This document shows, one piece after another, positions 50,456-61,587 of a DNA stretch of 64,000 bases. Source of the DNA: Theropithecus gelada (Eukaryota > Chordata > Mammalia > Primates > Cercopithecidae); the NCBI RefSeq assembly GCF_003255815.1, contig NC_037668.1:19484864-19548863 (forward strand), read 5' to 3'. How positions within the stretch are numbered: position 1 is the first letter of the stretch; each line of letters starts with the position of its first letter. The notes beneath the pieces were generated by a model. That model was not told the origin of the DNA. It did no database searches and was given only the letters and a program-made list of their open reading frames with translations. The translations under genes and the position numbers were made by a program.

Positions 50456-51038
50456 CCGGCTGGGCGCGGTGGCTCACGCCTGTAATACCAGCATTTTGGG
50501 AGGCCGAAGCAGGTGGATCACCTGAAGGTCAGGAGTTCGAGACCAGCCTGGCCAATATGGTGAAACCCTGTCTCTACTTAAAATATAAAAAATTAGGCCG
50601 GGCGCGGTGGCTCAAGCCTGTAATCCCAGCACTTTGGGAGGCCGAGACGGGCGGATCACGAGGTCAAGAGATCGAGACCATCCTGGCTAACATGGTGAAA
50701 CCCCGTCTCTACTAAAAAATACAAAAAACTAGCCGGGCGAGGTGGCGGGCGCCTGCAGTTCCAGCTACTCGGGAGGCTGAGGCAGGAGAATGGCGTAAAC
50801 CCGAGAGGTGGAGCTTGCAGTGAGCTGAGATCCGGCCACTGCACTCCAGCCTGGGTGACAGAGCAAGACTCTGTCTCAAAAAAAAAAAAAAATTAGCCGG
50901 GCATGGTGGCGGGTGCCTGTAATCCCAGCTACTCGGGAGGCTGAGGCAGAGGCTGCAGTGAGCTGAGATTGAGCCATTACACTCCAGCCCGGGCAAGAAG
51001 AAAGAAACTTCGTCTCAAAAATAATAATAATAATAAAT
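50456..51038 (+). mobile_element. Older Alu, host of a nested AluY
   Basis: Pieces 50456-50595 and 50886-51038; duplication 'taaatcctgttgct' on both outer sides. Confidence 0.94.
50596..50885 (+). mobile_element. Young AluY (cercopithecid type) nested in the linker of another Alu
   Basis: All three diagnostic stretches present; 'aaaaaattag' on both sides. Confidence 0.95.
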
Positions 51039-51137
51039 AATAAATCCTGTTGCTACCACCCACAAAGATGCGATTTTTAACCCAAACCTCATAGCTTCTG
51101 TGGAGAAAGCACATTGAGTTTTAATAAAGAAAAGTCA

Positions 51138-52424
51138 AATAGGTCTGAGGGTTGGAGGGACTGGTTCTTTATTTCAAAAAGACACTTGTCAATATTCAGT
51201 ATCAAAACAGTTGCACTATTGATTTCTCTTTCTCCCAATCGGCCCCAAGGAGACCACATCAAAGGAGAGTAACATTTTAAGCCAATAAGCTGCAGGATGT
51301 ACACCTAAACAGACCTCCTAGAAACCTTACCAGAAAATGGGGACTGGGTAGGGAAAGAAATTTTAAAAGATCAACAAACTGCCAGCCCACAGACTGCAGA
51401 GGCTGTCACAGCCAGATGGGGTGGCCAGGGTGCCACAAACCCAAAGAAGCAAAGTTTTAAAATAATATAAAAGTTAAAAAATTTTGTACATAAGCTATTC
51501 AAGATTTCTCCAGCACTGACTGATACAAAGCACAATGAGATGGCACTTCTAGAGACAGCAGCTTCAAACCCAGAAAAGGGTAATGAGATGAGTTTCACAT
51601 GGCTAAATCAGTGGCAAAACCACAATCTTCTTTCTTTCTTTCAAGGAGGCAGGAAAGCAATTAAGTGGTCACCTCAACGTAAGGGGCACATGATCCTTTC
51701 TGTTAAGCAGTTGGGAGGGGTAGAGATGGGACAAAATTTTGGTCTCAGAGGTCTTACCATCTTAATTTGGTCACTTCTAATGAAAAAAAAATAAAAATAG
51801 AAATAACATTATCCAAAGATATCTTAAAGCTGAAAACTTGAACAGCACAGTTTTTGTTTTTGTTGTTTGGCTAACTCCTCCTGGAATCACCTTTCTGGTT
51901 TAGCTAGTACTTTGTACAGAGCAATGAGGTTTCCCATAGTGGAGTCTCCCTGGGCTCTGTTTGGCTCTCAGTAAGGCAGGCCTATACCTTTTCCTCTCCT
52001 CTATGGAGAAGGGAATATGCACTAAGGTGAAAAGTCACCTTCCAAAAGTGAGAAAGGGATTCGATTGCTGCTTCAGGGCTGTGGAATTATTTGGAATGTT
52101 TTACAAATGTTTGCTACAAAACAACAAAAAGGTAATTACAAAATGTGTACATCACAACATGCTTTTTAAAGACATTATGCATTGTGCTCACATTCCCTTA
52201 AATGTTGTTTCCAAAGGTGCTCAGCCTCTAGCCCAGCTGGAATGTCCAGGAAGAGGCAGAGACAGTTTGGCGAAAAAGACACAGGGAAGGAGGGGGCGGC
52301 GAAAGGAGAAAGCAGCCTTCCAGTTAAAGATCAGCCCTCAGTTAAAGGTCAGCTTCCGGCAGGCTGGCCTCAGGCGGAGTCTGGGTCAGAGGGAGGAGCA
52401 GCAGCAGGGTGGGACTGGGGCGTT
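51138..52424 (-). other. TPM3: TPM3 3' UTR following exon 9d
   Basis: About 1.3 kb of sequence without recognisable repeats from the stop codon to the signal near 51168. Transcript-strand T-rich and A-rich blocks occur, for example around 51840-51870. The absence of transposons supports constraint. The true 3' end is inferred from the hexamer only. Confidence 0.65.
51168..51173 (-). terminator. TPM3: Candidate poly(A) signal AATAAA for the TPM3 9d transcript
   Basis: TTTATT on the plus strand reads AATAAA on the gene strand, about 1.25 kb after the stop. Cleavage would fall near 51140-51155. A downstream ATTAAA (49858-49863) could serve a longer form ending close to NUP210L. Confidence 0.5.
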
Positions 52425-52507
52425 CTACATCTCATTCAGGTCAAGCAGAGTCTGGTCCAGCATTCTTTGTGTACAGAGGTGCTCCTCTTTGGTGCATTTC
52501 AGTTTAT
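52425..52507 (-). CDS. TPM3: TPM3 alternative terminal coding exon, 9d type
   Basis: The acceptor CCCCCATTAG precedes ATAAACTG. It encodes (D)KLKCTKEEHLCTQRMLDQTL then LDLNEM and a TAG stop at 52427-52425. This is the non-muscle 9d C-terminus, which changes the head-to-tail overlap and troponin binding relative to the striated form. The first codon is split with the preceding exon, as in the 9c exon, so the two are mutually exclusive alternatives. Confidence 0.95.
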
Positions 52508-53419
52508 CTAATGGGGGTAAAGAAGAGAAGTTACAAAAACTAGAAGTAAATTTCAAGGTCCACCTGCTCTTTGAGACTTGCTCCTGTTGCAGAAAAGCTG
52601 CGGACTAATAAAGCAGCTGCTTTCTCAGCCACAGAAGTGAGCTATTACATCATCCAGTTTTGTAGGGCCTTTGGCTTGCCTACTGAAGTTGTAGGTGTTG
52701 CTGCACTTCCTGGGTGAGGGAGTTAGGGCCCTTATCAGCCATTTCCTCTCCCTCCCACACCCAACCAACACTTTCAGCTTTCAGTCAATGAAAGAGCAAG
52801 CCTTAAGCATCAGCCATCCACTTTTCCAGTTTTTGCCCACATAACAATACCCTCTTGAAATGGTTCACTGGAGTTTGAACATTGCAAACAACAGAAACAT
52901 CAGAATCTCAGATTATAAAGAGCACAGGAAGATCCTCATGCACTACATGTTTTTTCGAAAAAGTAGAGGCCAAAGTAGTAACTGATGGGATAAATAAAAG
53001 GGCGCTCACAGTTAAGTCAAATAATCTCTAAAGAAAACAAAGCCAAGAATACTACTGAAACAAGTAGTTGTAAGCAAACCTTGAGATTGCTGCAGAGCTA
53101 CTGAACAGAACTAGCTTGTGACAGTTACTTGAAATTAAACATAAAACCAGAAAAAGGAAGCAAAGGGGAAAATGTCAGGAAGAAAATCAGTAGCTGAACA
53201 TTAAGGAGAATCTAATCTGTCTAGCAATCAAACCACTCTGAGTGCTCTAAAGAGGTGAGGAAAATACTCAAATCTTCAACTCAGAGAAGGTGATGGCAAC
53301 ACAGACCCATATTCATATCCCACAACTTTTCTTTCACTTCCCTTTTTTCCACCCAGTCAGAAGGACCCATCCCTGGGCCTGCAGATGAAGCAGTTACAAC
53401 AACTTGTCAAGTCAGTCCT

Positions 53420-53425
53420 TTTATT
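53420..53425 (-). terminator. TPM3: Candidate poly(A) signal AATAAA for the TPM3 9c transcript
   Basis: AATAAA on the minus strand lies about 340 bp after the 9c stop codon. It would give a short terminal exon ending near 53400, well before the 9d acceptor. Confidence 0.45.
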
Positions 53426-53761
53426 GTTAGAAATATCCATGCAAGGGAACATATCCTACAGTCAGTGCACAAGTGAAAGAGCAGCAAATAAGGGTGGAAA
53501 ACAAAATTCTCGAAAGTTTTCTCACTATAATATCTCAGGCCCCTCCCTTCTTCACCCATAATCTCTTCTAAAGGGACAAAAACTTCACAATGGTCAACTT
53601 TACAATGCTGTTGATTTCAACATTCTAACTGCCCCACTTAAAATGCAATTTGCTCAGGGCAAAATAATAACTTTTAAAAAGACAATCAGCTTTTTGTTGG
53701 GGTCCAGGTCAGTGGTGTGAGCAGTAAGCTCAGTTTAATGGGCATCAGTGAGCCCTGCCCA

Positions 53762-53841
53762 TCAGTCACACAGATCATGCAGCGTTAGCTTCAGCTCATT
53801 AGAAAGCAGGCGGTTTCGCTCAAGTTGGCTGTAGAGACGCT
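53762..53841 (-). CDS. TPM3: TPM3 alternative terminal coding exon, 9c type
   Basis: The acceptor GCTGCTGCAG precedes AGCGTCTC. It encodes (E)RLYSQLERNRLLSNELKLTL then HDLCD and a TGA stop at 53764-53762. This matches the brain-type 9c C-terminus of vertebrate tropomyosins. The long polypyrimidine run upstream (CCTCCTCTCCG on the minus strand) gives a strong acceptor. 3' UTR follows towards about 53400. Confidence 0.92.
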
Positions 53842-55324
53842 CTGCAGCAGCAACGGAGAGGAGGGGAACACAAGAAAAGGAGAGGAAAAGAGGAGGAGAA
53901 AGAGAAAAAGGGAAAGTTAGTAGAGTACCAGAAGTAAATTATGAGTCTTTCAACTAGCTGGTATATATAACATGCATCTGTAAGGCAGGGTGGATGCAAG
54001 GAGGATTCAGATAGAGGGCAGTAAGAGTCAGTCAGTTGGTGGAAAGACCAACAGAGGAAATTCAGACTGACGAGTTGGTAGGACAACATTTTGAGGGAGA
54101 AAAAATACTTTCTTCACAATATTTATTCCCTGGGTTGAGAAACTGAAATAAGGGAAATGGCAAAGGAAGGAATATAGTCGGCTTTGAAGAAATGTGTTCA
54201 CAATAATCAGGGTTTGAAAGGAACGGAAGTGAACAGCTGAACGTTTTTCTGTGAAAGCATTCAAAACAGCATTATAAATGGTAGACTGGGATAAATATCC
54301 CCACACTCATTCACTCCTATACTTTCTAATGCTTCTTGTTACAGATATTGTGAGATAGACCCATTTCAGAGGACTAGTCAATAAATATTCAATTTCTTCT
54401 TCTTCTTTAAAAGAACCCCAAACCTGTCAGAGTCAACAAATAGTGTGCCTAGTCCCAGGGAAGGCAAATTACTGGTATAAGTTAATCAAGACTATCCTGT
54501 TGTTTTTCAGCCTCTCTTGCAGCTAGGGGTGATCATATGATCCAGTTTTAACCAATAAGATGTAGAAAGATAGTCTGCTGGGGGCTTCTGGGAAAACTTT
54601 AGCTTTCCCTCTTGCCTTCAACATGGATGTGATGACTAGAGTTGCATATTTCAATCTTAAGAGAAAAGACCAAGAGAATCACAGAAAGCCCAGCTACAAC
54701 AGGCCACAGTTGCTCATGGCTAGATATATGTGATTAAAAACAAATCTCGTATTTATTTAAGCTACTAGTAAGCTGTTTCCTTTTTTCACAAAGTCAGGCT
54801 AAAGGACAATTTAGCAAGCATTCCTGATACAAGCAGGTAAGTGCTCAAATCTAATGAGTTTATCTGGATTTTCTATTTGAAGCACACTTTAAAGAGATAG
54901 TGGGATATGGAAGATTCAAATCCATCTGACCAGCACAGGGATAATACAAGTTTGGGGACAGGAAAACCAAACTCTTCCTGGTATACTCCTAGCATCAACC
55001 TCTGAAATTCATAATTAAGTTTCTCCCTATATTTTACAGCCCATTTCAAAACGGTCTCAGGACCTTGATAGGAAAAAGATACTTTTCTGTCCTAAAATCA
55101 TCTGCATATGTGAGCATTGCTCAGGCACCCTGCCTTCTGGGCTGAGGCTTTCCCCAGATTGACCAGGAAGCTAGAGACCAGTATGGTACCAGTAATACTT
55201 GCCACTTTATGTACACTATCAAAACAGAAAGCATACATGTATAAAAAGCCTGGGAGAGAATGACTAAAAATAACAGCTGTATTAAAGAGCAGAATCAGGG
55301 TGAACCTTTAAAAGTTGCACTTCC
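53842..55324. other. TPM3 intron, repeat-poor part
   Basis: About 1.5 kb upstream (in the gene direction) of exon 9c with no recognised transposon. Pyrimidine-rich on the gene strand next to the exon. Confidence 0.6.
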
Positions 55325-55530
55325 CATTAAACCAATGGTTCTCAATAGAAGTGGTATTGTGTACTCTTCTCTCTGAGGGGAGATTTTGAGTATGTGTGGG
55401 AGGTTTTGATACCACAATGACTAGAAGGCCCATACAGGTATCTGTTGGGCAGGGGACAGCAATACACAGGATTGTTCTGTACATCAACAGAACTGTCCTA
55501 CTCTAAATGACAAACGTTCACCATTGAGAA
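55325..55530 (+). mobile_element. MER5/MER20-type hAT fragment
   Basis: 'ccaatggttctcaatagaag' at the left and 'caccattgagaaacactat' at the right form imperfect terminal inverted repeats about 200 bp apart, as in small hAT elements. Confidence 0.5.
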
Positions 55531-55662
55531 ACACTATACAGGCTGAGAACCCAAATCTGAAAGTCCAAAATCCAAAATGCTCCAAAATCTGAAACTTTTG
55601 AATGCCAACATGATGCTCAAAGAAAATGCTCATTGGAGTATTCTGGATTTTACATACACATA

Positions 55663-55669
55663 TGGGGGG

Positions 55670-55703
<34 letters not shown>

Positions 55704-55719
55704 GTATATATATATATAT
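55663..55719. repeat. (GT)n/(TA)n microsatellite
   Basis: A G-run, then about eleven TG units, a mixed TATG stretch and seven TA units. Confidence 0.95.
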
Positions 55720-55880
55720 TAGAGACAGGGTCTTACTATGTTGTCCAGGCTAGACTGTGGTGACTCTTCATAGACCTAATCATAGTGCACAACAGCCCTG
55801 AACTCCTAGGGCTCAAGCACACCCCCTGCTTCAGTCTCCTGAGTAGCAGGAACTATAGGTGTGCATCACCATGCCTGGTA
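55718..55880 (-). mobile_element. Alu monomer/AluJ fragment
   Basis: Reversed, old, next to the TA run. Confidence 0.75.
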
Positions 55881-56021
55881 TAAATTTCTGATTTTCGAAT
55901 TTAGGATGCTCAACTGGTAAGTATAATACAAATATTTAAAAAAAAAAAAAAAAAAAAAGCAAAAATCTGAAACACTTCTGGCCCCAAGCATTTTGAATAA
56001 GGGATACTCAAAACTGTATTT

Positions 56022-56316
56022 TTTTTTTTTTTGAGATGGAGTCTCGCTCTGTCACCCAGGACTGGAGTGCTGTGGCCGGATCTCAGCTCACTGCAAGCTC
56101 CGCCTCCCGGGTTCCCGCCATTCTCCTTCCTCAGCCTCCTGAGTAGCCGGGACTACAGGCGCCCGCCACCTCGCCCGGCTAGTTTTTTGTATTTTTTAGT
56201 AGAGACGGGGTTTCTACCGTGTTAGCCAGGATGGTCTCAATCTCCTGACCTCGTGATCCGCCCGTCTCGGCCTCCCAAAGTGCTGGGATTACAGGCTTGA
56301 GCCACCGCGCCCGGCC
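56022..56316 (-). mobile_element. Young AluY (cercopithecid type)
   Basis: Exact duplication 'ctcaaaactgtatt'. Confidence 0.97.
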
Positions 56317-56544
56317 TCAAAACTGTATTAACAGTGTATAAGCTTCATGAGGCCTGGGATTGGACCAGTCTTATTCACTGGGGCATCCTTGTCAAAATAA
56401 CAGGTGTTGAAATTTGTGAACTAATCTCTCAAACTTCCTGTGATGTTACATTACATAAAAATCTCATGAACAGCCTGAACTTAGATAATACCTATAACCA
56501 AGTTAGTTTGTGTGATTCTCACTTGGGAAAGAAGGATGTTATCA

Positions 56545-56549
<5 letters not shown>

Positions 56550-56576
<27 letters not shown>

Positions 56577-56859
56577 GAGACGGAGTTTCACTCTTGTTGC
56601 CCAGGTTGGAGTGCAAAGGTGCGATTTTGGCTCACTGCAACCTCCGCCTCCCAGGTTCAAGCAATTCTCCTGTCTCAGCCTCCTGAGCAGCTGGGATTAC
56701 AGGTGCCTGACACCACGCCCAGCTAATTTTTGTATTTTTTTTTTTAGTAGAGATGGGGTGTCACCATGTTGACCAGGCTGGTCTTGAATTCCTGACCTCA
56801 GGTGATCTGCTCACCTCCCAAAGTGCTGGGATTACAGGCATGAGCCACCGCACTCAGCA
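56550..56859 (-). mobile_element. Alu
   Basis: Exact duplication 'tgttatcaggat'. Confidence 0.96.
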
Positions 56860-57142
56860 GTGTTATCAGGATCTTTATCCCTCAAAGCAACCTGGTCAAT
56901 GAGAGTTCTGTTCTATTTAGGGAAGAAATAAAGAGACAGAGAAGGAGTGGGAGCATTTTATTGCCTGACTAAATCCCAGAACACAGAGTTCCCCAGGAAT
57001 TGCCTGAGGTCAGAAAGACAAATGCAGCTGTTCTCTCACTTTGAACTTAGCTTCTAACTCTGCTATCTCTAGTTATTAAAAATTAAGATCAGTACTAGCT
57101 CCTTAGTTAAAGTTGCTATACCTAATTAAGAAACAGCCCCCT

Positions 57143-57428
57143 GGCTGGGCGCAGTGGCTCAAGTCTGTAATCCCAGCACTTTGGGAGGCCGAGGCGGGTG
57201 CATCACGAGGTCAGGAGTTCGAGATCAGCCTGACTAACATGGTGAAACCTAGTCTCTACTAAAAACAGAAATTAGCCGGGCATGGTGGCGCACGCCTGTA
57301 ATCCCAGCTATTCAGGAGGCTGAGGCAGGAGAATCACTTAAATCCGGCAGGCAGAGCTTGCAGTAAGCCGAGATCATGCTACTGGGCAACAGAGCGAGAC
57401 TCCGTCTCAAAAAAAAAAAAAAAAAAAA
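57143..57428 (+). mobile_element. Alu
   Basis: Lacks a few bases of the right arm ('gctactgggcaacag'). Confidence 0.93.
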
Positions 57429-57735
57429 GGCCGGGCATCGTGGCTCACGCCTGTAATCCCAGCACTTTGGGAGGCTGAGGCGGGCAGATCATTTGAGGTC
57501 AGGAGTTGAAGACCAGCCTGGCCAACACGTGAAACCCCGTCTCTACAAAAATATAAAAATTAGACAGGCATGCTGGCGCGTGCCTGTAATCCCAGCTACT
57601 TGGGAGGCTGAGGCAGGAGAATTGCTTGAACCTGGGAGGTAGAAGTTGCAGTGAGCCGAGATTATGCCACGGCACTCCAGCCTGGGTGACAGAGCGAGAT
57701 TCCGTCTCAAGAAAACAAACAAACAAACAAACAAA
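57429..57735 (+). mobile_element. Alu
   Basis: Directly behind the preceding tail; own tail (AAAC)n. Confidence 0.94.
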
Positions 57736-58216
57736 AACCCATGGAGCTGGATAGTATTCAACCAATGCCACACTGAAAGGAAGAGCTTTGGTTGGGGCTA
57801 AGATAAAGCTGCCCAACAGAATAGGTCAGTTGCACCTATCAGATAACATGGGGTTACCACACCTTATTCCTCATCTCAATGATGGTAACAAGCAAGGGCA
57901 AAATGGGCCTGTGGTTCTTAGAAATTAAGAGGAGGGGTAACATTAAGGGGACAAATGTTTTACTCTAATGCTTGACTTCACCCCAATACTAGTCCAGGCT
58001 CAAGTAACACAGGATGGCTTCTGCAAGGATATTAAGACTTAAACAAAGGAATGAATTTAGCATTAGCACTAACTACATAGTACTTCATTGTTCACTTTGC
58101 TACCCCAGCTTGTGGGTCTCTATCCTTGCTCACACTAGTCATACCACAGGGAAAACAGGAGATACCATAGATCAGAGATCTTACTTTTCTCCCATTCTCT
58201 CTCTCTTATTTCCTCC

Positions 58217-58420
58217 TTCTTTTTTTTTTTCTCCTGCCTCAGCCTCTCGAGTAGTTGGGACTACAGGCACGCGCCACCACACCCAGCTAATTTTTGTATT
58301 TTTAGTAGAGACGGGTTTTCACCATATTGGCCAGGATGGTTTTGATCTCCTGACCTTGTGATCTGCCCGCCTCAGCCTCCCAAAGTGTTGGGATTACAAC
58401 GTGAGCCACCGCACCCGGTC
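58217..58420 (-). mobile_element. Alu fragment
   Basis: Reversed; poly(T) runs straight into 'ctcctgcctcagcctctcg', so most of the right arm is missing. Confidence 0.88.
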
Positions 58421-58499
58421 TACTTCCTGCCTTTCTAAGAAGCCTTTCTTCATGTCAAAGCCAACTTCTTCTGCCCAGAATCTAAATATTTAGAAATGC

Positions 58500-58680
58500 A
58501 TTTTCCAACATAATAGCCACTAGCCACATGTAGCTAATTAAATTTAAATGAACTACAATGAAATACAATTAAATTTTAGCCCCTCAGCCACACTAGCCAC
58601 GTTTTGAGTGCCACATGTGGCTAATGTACTAGACATCATTACCAAAAGTTCTGCTGGAAAACTCTGCTCTATATTGCCTA
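58500..58680 (+). mobile_element. hAT-like fragment with TAGCCACATGTGGCTA-type palindromes
   Basis: 'tagccactagccacatgtagcta' near 58520 and 'gccacatgtggctaatgta' near 58612 are internal inverted motifs of a well-known small hAT family in primates. Confidence 0.55.
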
Positions 58681-59190
58681 TATAATCTTCTTCCTACCAA
58701 TACACTCTTTTGCTCCTGAAAATGACTCCTCCTCTTGACTTCTTAACACTCAAAATGTACCCTCAAATTACTAAAGTATCAGTGAATGTCCCATTTTCAG
58801 TTATCTTCCTTCTCAGCCTCTCTGTTGAAGAACCACTAGAAACGATCCAACCCGGAACTTTTTAAAGAACTACTCATCCATCTTCTTTCCCTCCAATCAG
58901 TTCCATTTGGCTCCTCCTCTTACATAACATTTTCCTCATTGTTTAATTCTTTTTTTTATATTTGCAATTGTCCTTTATGGTTCTAATTTACCTCTATGGC
59001 ATAAACTACCTGTACCCCATATGGATTCCCAACTCTCTTGTGTCAGCCTCTCTGCCTCAAGCCCTAGAATTTTGTTTTTACCTAGATACCTGCCAGATTA
59101 TCAGCCGTATCTTCTTATCCTTCCCCCAGCTCCCCAAACCAGGACAACACGATCTCCTTACATCTTTAACCCTACCATTTTCCTACTCTC

Positions 59191-59476
59191 TTTTTTTGGG
59201 AGGTCTCATTCTGTCACCCAGGATGGAGTGCAGCAGTACGATCATAGCTCACTGCAGCCTCAGACTCCTGGGCTCAAAGGATTCTCTGGCTTCAGCCCTC
59301 CAGGTAGATAGGACTACAGGCACGCACCACCATGTTTGGCTAAGTTTTTACAATATTTTGTAGAGACAGGGTCTCACTTTGTTGCCAGGCTGGTCTCGAA
59401 CTCCTGGACTCAAGGAATCTTCTCACCTCAGCCTCCCAAAATGCTGGGATTACAGGCATGAGCCTGCACCTGGCTC
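59191..59476 (-). mobile_element. AluJ
   Basis: Old but with an exact 13-bp duplication 'attttcctactct'. Confidence 0.94.
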
Positions 59477-59764
59477 ATTTTCCTACTCTAAAACCAGTCA
59501 TCCTCACATTATGACTGTCTTTTCCTCCTCACATCAAGTGGCCAGGCCTTTCACAATGCCTGTCTTTATTTAGCGCAATCTCTCCTGCCACTACTGTAGC
59601 TCAGACCCTGATTATTCTCTCCTAGAAAACTGAATTAACCTAACCCAATTTTTTCCAAAGTGTGGTACATTCACTGCTATAGTTACTTTAATGTGATTAG
59701 GAAAAAACACTAACATATCAAACCTTTGATTTTAAAATAGAATTGTGTCAAGTAAGAATAAAAT

Positions 59765-60061
59765 GCCGGGCTCGGTGGCTCAAGCCTGTAATCCCAGCAC
59801 TTTGGGAGGCCGAGACGGGCGGATCACGAGGTCAGGAGATCGAGACCATCCTGGCTAACACGGTGAAACCCCATGTCTACTAAAAAAAAAAAAAAAAAAA
59901 AAAACTAGCCGGGTGAGGTGGCAGGCGCCTGTAGTCCCAGCTACTCAGGAGGCTGAGGCAGGAGAATGCCATGAACCCGGGAGGCGGAGCTTGCAGTGAG
60001 CCGAGATCGCGCCACTGCACTCCAGCCTGGGAGACAGAGCGAGACTCCATCTCAAAAAAAA
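59765..60061 (+). mobile_element. Young AluY (cercopithecid type)
   Basis: 'agaataaaat' on both sides; a 24-A run fills its linker. Confidence 0.95.
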
Positions 60062-60219
60062 AAAGAATAAAATAAATTTGGAAATGAGTAGATCTGATCT
60101 ACTCAACGTAGGCAGCAGTGGATATGGAAAAAGCCATCAAAAATGGTAACGTTAATGGCTGAAATGTGGGAAACACAATGTTAGTCAATCACTTTGCTAA
60201 TCTGCAAATTCGTTACCAA

Positions 60220-60438
60220 ATTAACTCTTCTTATATGCTATTCGGATCACAGCATATTCCTGTTCAAAATCTCCAGTGGCATCCCCATTACCTCCCAAGT
60301 AAAATGATAACTCCTCAGCCTGATTTTAACACACAACCCTGTCCCCTACTCTGTCTACATCTAACTTTATAGCTATTGTGGCCTTCTCATCTCTATCAAT
60401 GCCTTTATTATTTTGTTTCTCTTTAAATGGAATGCTCA
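60220..60438 (+). mobile_element. L2 fragment
   Basis: 'ctccagtggcatccccattacctcccaagtaaaatga' is characteristic of L2 near its 3' end. The next Alu (60439) duplicates the last bases. Confidence 0.55.
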
Positions 60439-60751
60439 GGCCAGGTGCAGTGGCTCATGCCTGTAATCCCAACACTTTGGGAGGCTGAGGCGGGCAGATC
60501 ACTTGAGGTCAGGAGTTCGCAACCAGCCTGGCCAACATGCTGAAACCCCATCCTTACTAAAAATACAAAAATCAGCTGGGCATGGTGGCGGGTACCTGTA
60601 ATCACAGCTACTCGGGAAGCTGAGGCAGGAGAATCGCTTGAACTCAGGAGGCGGAGGTTGCAGTGAGCTAAGATCTCACCACTGCACTCCATCCAGCCTG
60701 GGTGACAGAGCGAGACTCCATCTTAAAAAGAGAAACATAAATAAATAAATA
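60439..60751 (+). mobile_element. Alu
   Basis: Exact 14-bp duplication 'aaatggaatgctca'. Confidence 0.97.
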
Positions 60752-60850
60752 AATGGAATGCTCAATATTCACTATCACATGACCCAACTCTGCTTATCAA
60801 AAATCCACTTTTGGAACCCAATAAAAATGAATATGCAAGTTTAACATGTT

Positions 60851-61160
60851 GGTCGGGCGCAGTGGCTCACGCCTGTAATTCCAGCACTTTGGGAGGCTGA
60901 AGTGGGTGGATCACTTGAGGTCAGGAGTTTGAGACCAGCCTGGCCAACATGGTGAAACCTCACCTCTACTAATAATACAAAAATTAGCTGGGTGTGGTGA
61001 CAGGTGCTTATAATCCCAGCTACTCGGGAGGCTGAGGTGGGAGAACTGCTTGAACCCGGGAGGCAGAGGTTGCAGTGAGCTGAGATCATGCCACTGAACT
61101 CCAGCCTAGGTGACAAGACTCAAACTCCATCTCCAAAAAAAAAACAGAAACAAAAAAAAA
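60851..61160 (+). mobile_element. Alu
   Basis: 'gtttaacatgtt' / 'gttttaacatgtt' flanks. Confidence 0.95.
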
Positions 61161-61184
61161 GTTTTAACATGTTTATGAAATACC

Positions 61185-61440
61185 TATTACATGCCTTCTT
61201 CCATGAGTTTTTCTAATTCATCCCCACTAGGATCAATCTCTTCCCCTCTACTCAACTCCCATAACACTATTATTTGTGGCACTCATCACACAGTATCTGT
61301 AGCTTTATGTATGTTCTCTCTCCTAGTAGATTCTAAGCAACTTGAGAGTAGGAATGGTGCCTCCATCTTTATTTCTGTCTCCATCTTAATATCCTATACC
61401 TAGAAGATACCAGGAAGTGTCAGCTGAATAAACGAAATCT
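61185..61440 (+). mobile_element. L2 3' end fragment
   Basis: 'gattctaagcaacttgagagtaggaa' followed by 'cctatacctagaagatacc' and 'gctgaataaacga' is the L2 3' tail. Confidence 0.55.
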
Positions 61441-61587
61441 GAACCTTAATCTCAAAGGCTATGCAGCAGTAAGAAATGGAATGCACAAAAAGAAACCTGA
61501 ATTTGATATGAGACTTAAAGTTTTAGATTAAGGAAAACTTCCCTGCCTGATTATATCTGTTTAAAAGAAGAGCAAAAGTAATTTTAA

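Larger units (their letters stand above)
55538..56340. mobile_element. Old mariner/Tigger-like DNA transposon, interrupted by Alus
   Basis: Repeated 'tccaaaat(c)tgaaa' motifs at 55560-55600, 'aaagaaaatgctcattggag' at 55619, 'ggatgctcaactggtaagtata' near 55903 and 'aataagggatactcaa' near 55996. This matches a common primate non-autonomous DNA element that I recognise by text but cannot name with certainty. An Alu fragment, a GT run and a young Alu lie inside it. Confidence 0.5.

Noticed and set aside
52182..52511. 109-codon plus-strand frame over the TPM3 UTR
   Set aside because: Antisense shadow with a low-complexity lysine/glycine/alanine make-up.
51961..52608. 215-codon open frame on the plus strand, the longest in the window
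   Set aside because: It is antisense to the TPM3 9d exon and UTR, has no recognisable domain, and its openness is partly the mirror of the coding exon.
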